Below, piece by piece: positions 62,763 through 64,000 of a stretch of DNA of 64,000 nucleotides. A program made the position numbers and the translations under genes. This DNA comes from an uncultured Mesonia sp. (GTDB lineage: Bacteria; Bacteroidota; Bacteroidia; Flavobacteriales; Flavobacteriaceae): positions 186,001-250,000 of the forward strand of contig CANLVH010000002.1 of the NCBI GenBank assembly GCA_947494545.1. The letters run 5' to 3'. The notes under the pieces were generated by a model. The model ran no database searches. It had not been told where the DNA came from and saw only the letters and a program-made list of their open reading frames with translations. The stretch's first letter is position 1. Each line of letters starts with the position of its first letter.

Positions 62763-64000
62763 ATGCATTATTTAGACTTAATAGTTCTGTTTTCTACTTT
62801 AGGGTTTATTGTTATTTACGGATATTATCAAACGCGTGGAAGCAAAAATGTTAGTGATTATTTAAAAGGTGGCAATCAGGCTAAATGGTATACAGTTGGT
62901 TTGTCTGTAATGGCAACCCAAGCCAGCGCTATTACTTTTTTATCAACACCAGGCCAAGCTTTTCATAGCGGGATGGGTTTTGTGCAATTTTATCTTGGCG
63001 TACCCGTGGCAATGGTAATTATAAGTATGGTTTTTATTCCTATTTACCATCGTTTAAAAGTTTATACTGCCTATGAATATTTAGAAGATCGTTTTGATTT
63101 AAAAACCAGAACTTTAACTGCAATTCTATTTTTGGTACAACGCGGCGTGGCGGCTGGAATTACCATTTTTGCGCCCGCAATTGTACTTTCGGCAGTTTTA
63201 GGTTGGGAACTTGCAACTCTAAATATTTTAATTGGTGTTTTGGTAATAATTTACACAGTTTCTGGTGGCACTAAAGCCGTTAGCTTGACGCAAAAACAAC
63301 AAATGGCAGTAATTTTTGTAGGAATGTTAACTGCTTTTTTCCTAATTACCAGCTATTTACCTGATGAGATAAGTTTTTCTAATGCTTTAGAAATTGCCGG
63401 AGCTAACGGCAAATTGGAAGTTTTAGATTTCTCTTTTGATTTTGAAAACCGTTATACTTTTTGGAGCGGACTTATAGGCGGCAGTTTTTTGGCCCTCTCC
63501 TATTTTGGTACAGATCAAAGTCAGGTGCAACGCTATTTATCTGCAAGCTCTGTTAGGGAAAGTCAGATGGGTTTAATTTTTAATGGTTTGCTAAAAGTGC
63601 CAATGCAATTTTTTATTCTTTTGGTTGGGGTAATGGTCTTTATTTTTTATCAATTTAATCCAACACCACTTAACTTTAACCCTGCCGCAGAAGCAGCTAT
63701 AGAAAATTCTTCCGTAGAGCAAGAATATAAAGATTTACAACAAGAGTTAACCAATAACGAGGCAGAAAAAGCAAAAACTTCTTTGGCTTTCGCCGAAGCA
63801 AAAAAAGCAAATAACGAAAATGCCGAACAACTAAAAACCCAATTGGTAAATCTGGAAACCGAAAATAAAAGCATTAGAGAAGCTGCCAATTCGCTTATTA
63901 ATAAAGCAGACCCAGATATAGAAACCAACGATAAAGATTATGTATTTATACATTTTATATTAAATAATTTGCCACGTGGATTGATAGGACTTCTGTTGGC
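62763..64000 (+). CDS. Sodium:solute symporter (SSS family), C-terminus beyond window
   Basis: About 412 residues are inside the window. Opening MHYLDLIVLFSTLGFIVIYG, then YLKGGNQAKWYTVGLSVMAT and QASAITFLSTPGQAFHSGMG (about residues 56-75), the Na+-site region of SSS transporters, and YFGTDQSQVQRYLSA (about 243-257). After the eighth membrane segment there is a polar insertion of about 80 residues (about 309-390) with heptad-like coiled-coil text (EQEYKDLQQELTNNEAEKAK) before the next membrane segment. The cotransported solute may be a sugar or sugar acid, given the deacetylase upstream. Cut by the window end. Confidence 0.88.
   Translation, partial: MHYLDLIVLFSTLGFIVIYGYYQTRGSKNVSDYLKGGNQAKWYTVGLSVMATQASAITFLSTPGQAFHSGMGFVQFYLGVPVAMVIISMVFIPIYHRLKVYTAYEYLEDRFDLKTRTLTAILFLVQRGVAAGITIFAPAIVLSAVLGWELATLNILIGVLVIIYTVSGGTKAVSLTQKQQMAVIFVGMLTAFFLITSYLPDEISFSNALEIAGANGKLEVLDFSFDFENRYTFWSGLIGGSFLALSYFGTDQSQVQRYLSASSVRESQMGLIFNGLLKVPMQFFILLVGVMVFIFYQFNPTPLNFNPAAEAAIENSSVEQEYKDLQQELTNNEAEKAKTSLAFAEAKKANNENAEQLKTQLVNLETENKSIREAANSLINKADPDIETNDKDYVFIHFILNNLPRGLIGLLL

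Noticed and set aside
1..64000. rRNA, tRNA, tmRNA, replication origin or prophage
   Set aside because: I looked for cloverleaf-like segments, DnaA-box clusters and phage gene order and saw none; subtle RNAs could still be missed without a covariance search.

Overview
The window reads as a chromosomal segment of a member of the Flavobacteriaceae (Bacteroidota). Evidence: AT-rich DNA; promoters with the Bacteroidota -7 element TAnnTTTG; short leaders with little Shine-Dalgarno use; three secreted proteins ending in type IX secretion (T9SS type B) sorting domains; a fused E1 alpha/beta 2-oxo acid dehydrogenase; a fused ResB/CcsA cytochrome c assembly protein; a succinylase-type dapD; and a menaquinone pathway. 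I cannot name the genus. I see no rRNA, tRNA, prophage, insertion sequence or CRISPR array.

Layout. 1-10.2 kb: start of glmM, ACP phosphodiesterase, uvrA, a LOG-family protein, a large outer-membrane protein resembling a dead M1 peptidase, and the fused E1. 10.2-22.6 kb: mostly minus-strand menaquinone genes (menI, menF, menD, menB) with two PH-domain proteins and cvfB. Between menD and cvfB lies accessory DNA: an ion channel, a short MgtC, a DUF2853 gene and a tight three-gene operon (YqcI/YcgG heme-type oxygenase, PaiB-like FMN protein, DUF1989 protein). 22.6-27.1 kb: a hydrolase, mazG, DUF5606, def, ruvX and dapD, with several intergenic repeats and a structured element. 27.2-34.6 kb: an envelope polysaccharide cluster (GT9, a CDP-glycerol glycerophosphotransferase-like protein, several GT2 enzymes, a GT4 and a Kdo-kinase-like protein). 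34.6-42.7 kb: threonylcarbamoyl-AMP synthase, CCA-adding enzyme, heme A synthase, a pRiA4b ORF-3-like protein, a nucleoid-associated protein, a possible divergent kinase and an ABC exporter. 42.7-50.5 kb: three large T9SS cargo proteins sharing one repeated module. 50.5-64 kb: uvrB, ccsBA, a conserved operon (DUF2520, KdsC-like, UbiA-type prenyltransferase, maf), a mini-MscS channel, a PIG-L deacetylase, and a 37-residue membrane microprotein leading into a sodium:solute symporter cut by the window end.

How the parts connect. MenF, MenD, MenI and MenB cover four menaquinone steps; menC, menE and menA are not here. CtaA (heme A) and CcsBA (cytochrome c) serve the same respiratory chain. UvrA and UvrB form the excision repair core. 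The cluster at 27-35 kb builds surface glycan.

The best candidates for something undescribed are the YqcI/YcgG-PaiB-DUF1989 operon, which I infer acts on an N-oxygenated guanidino- or amidino-type nitrogen compound, and a strikingly over-represented 9-mer (TTTACGGAA, at least 25 copies on both strands) that is concentrated in intergenic DNA.
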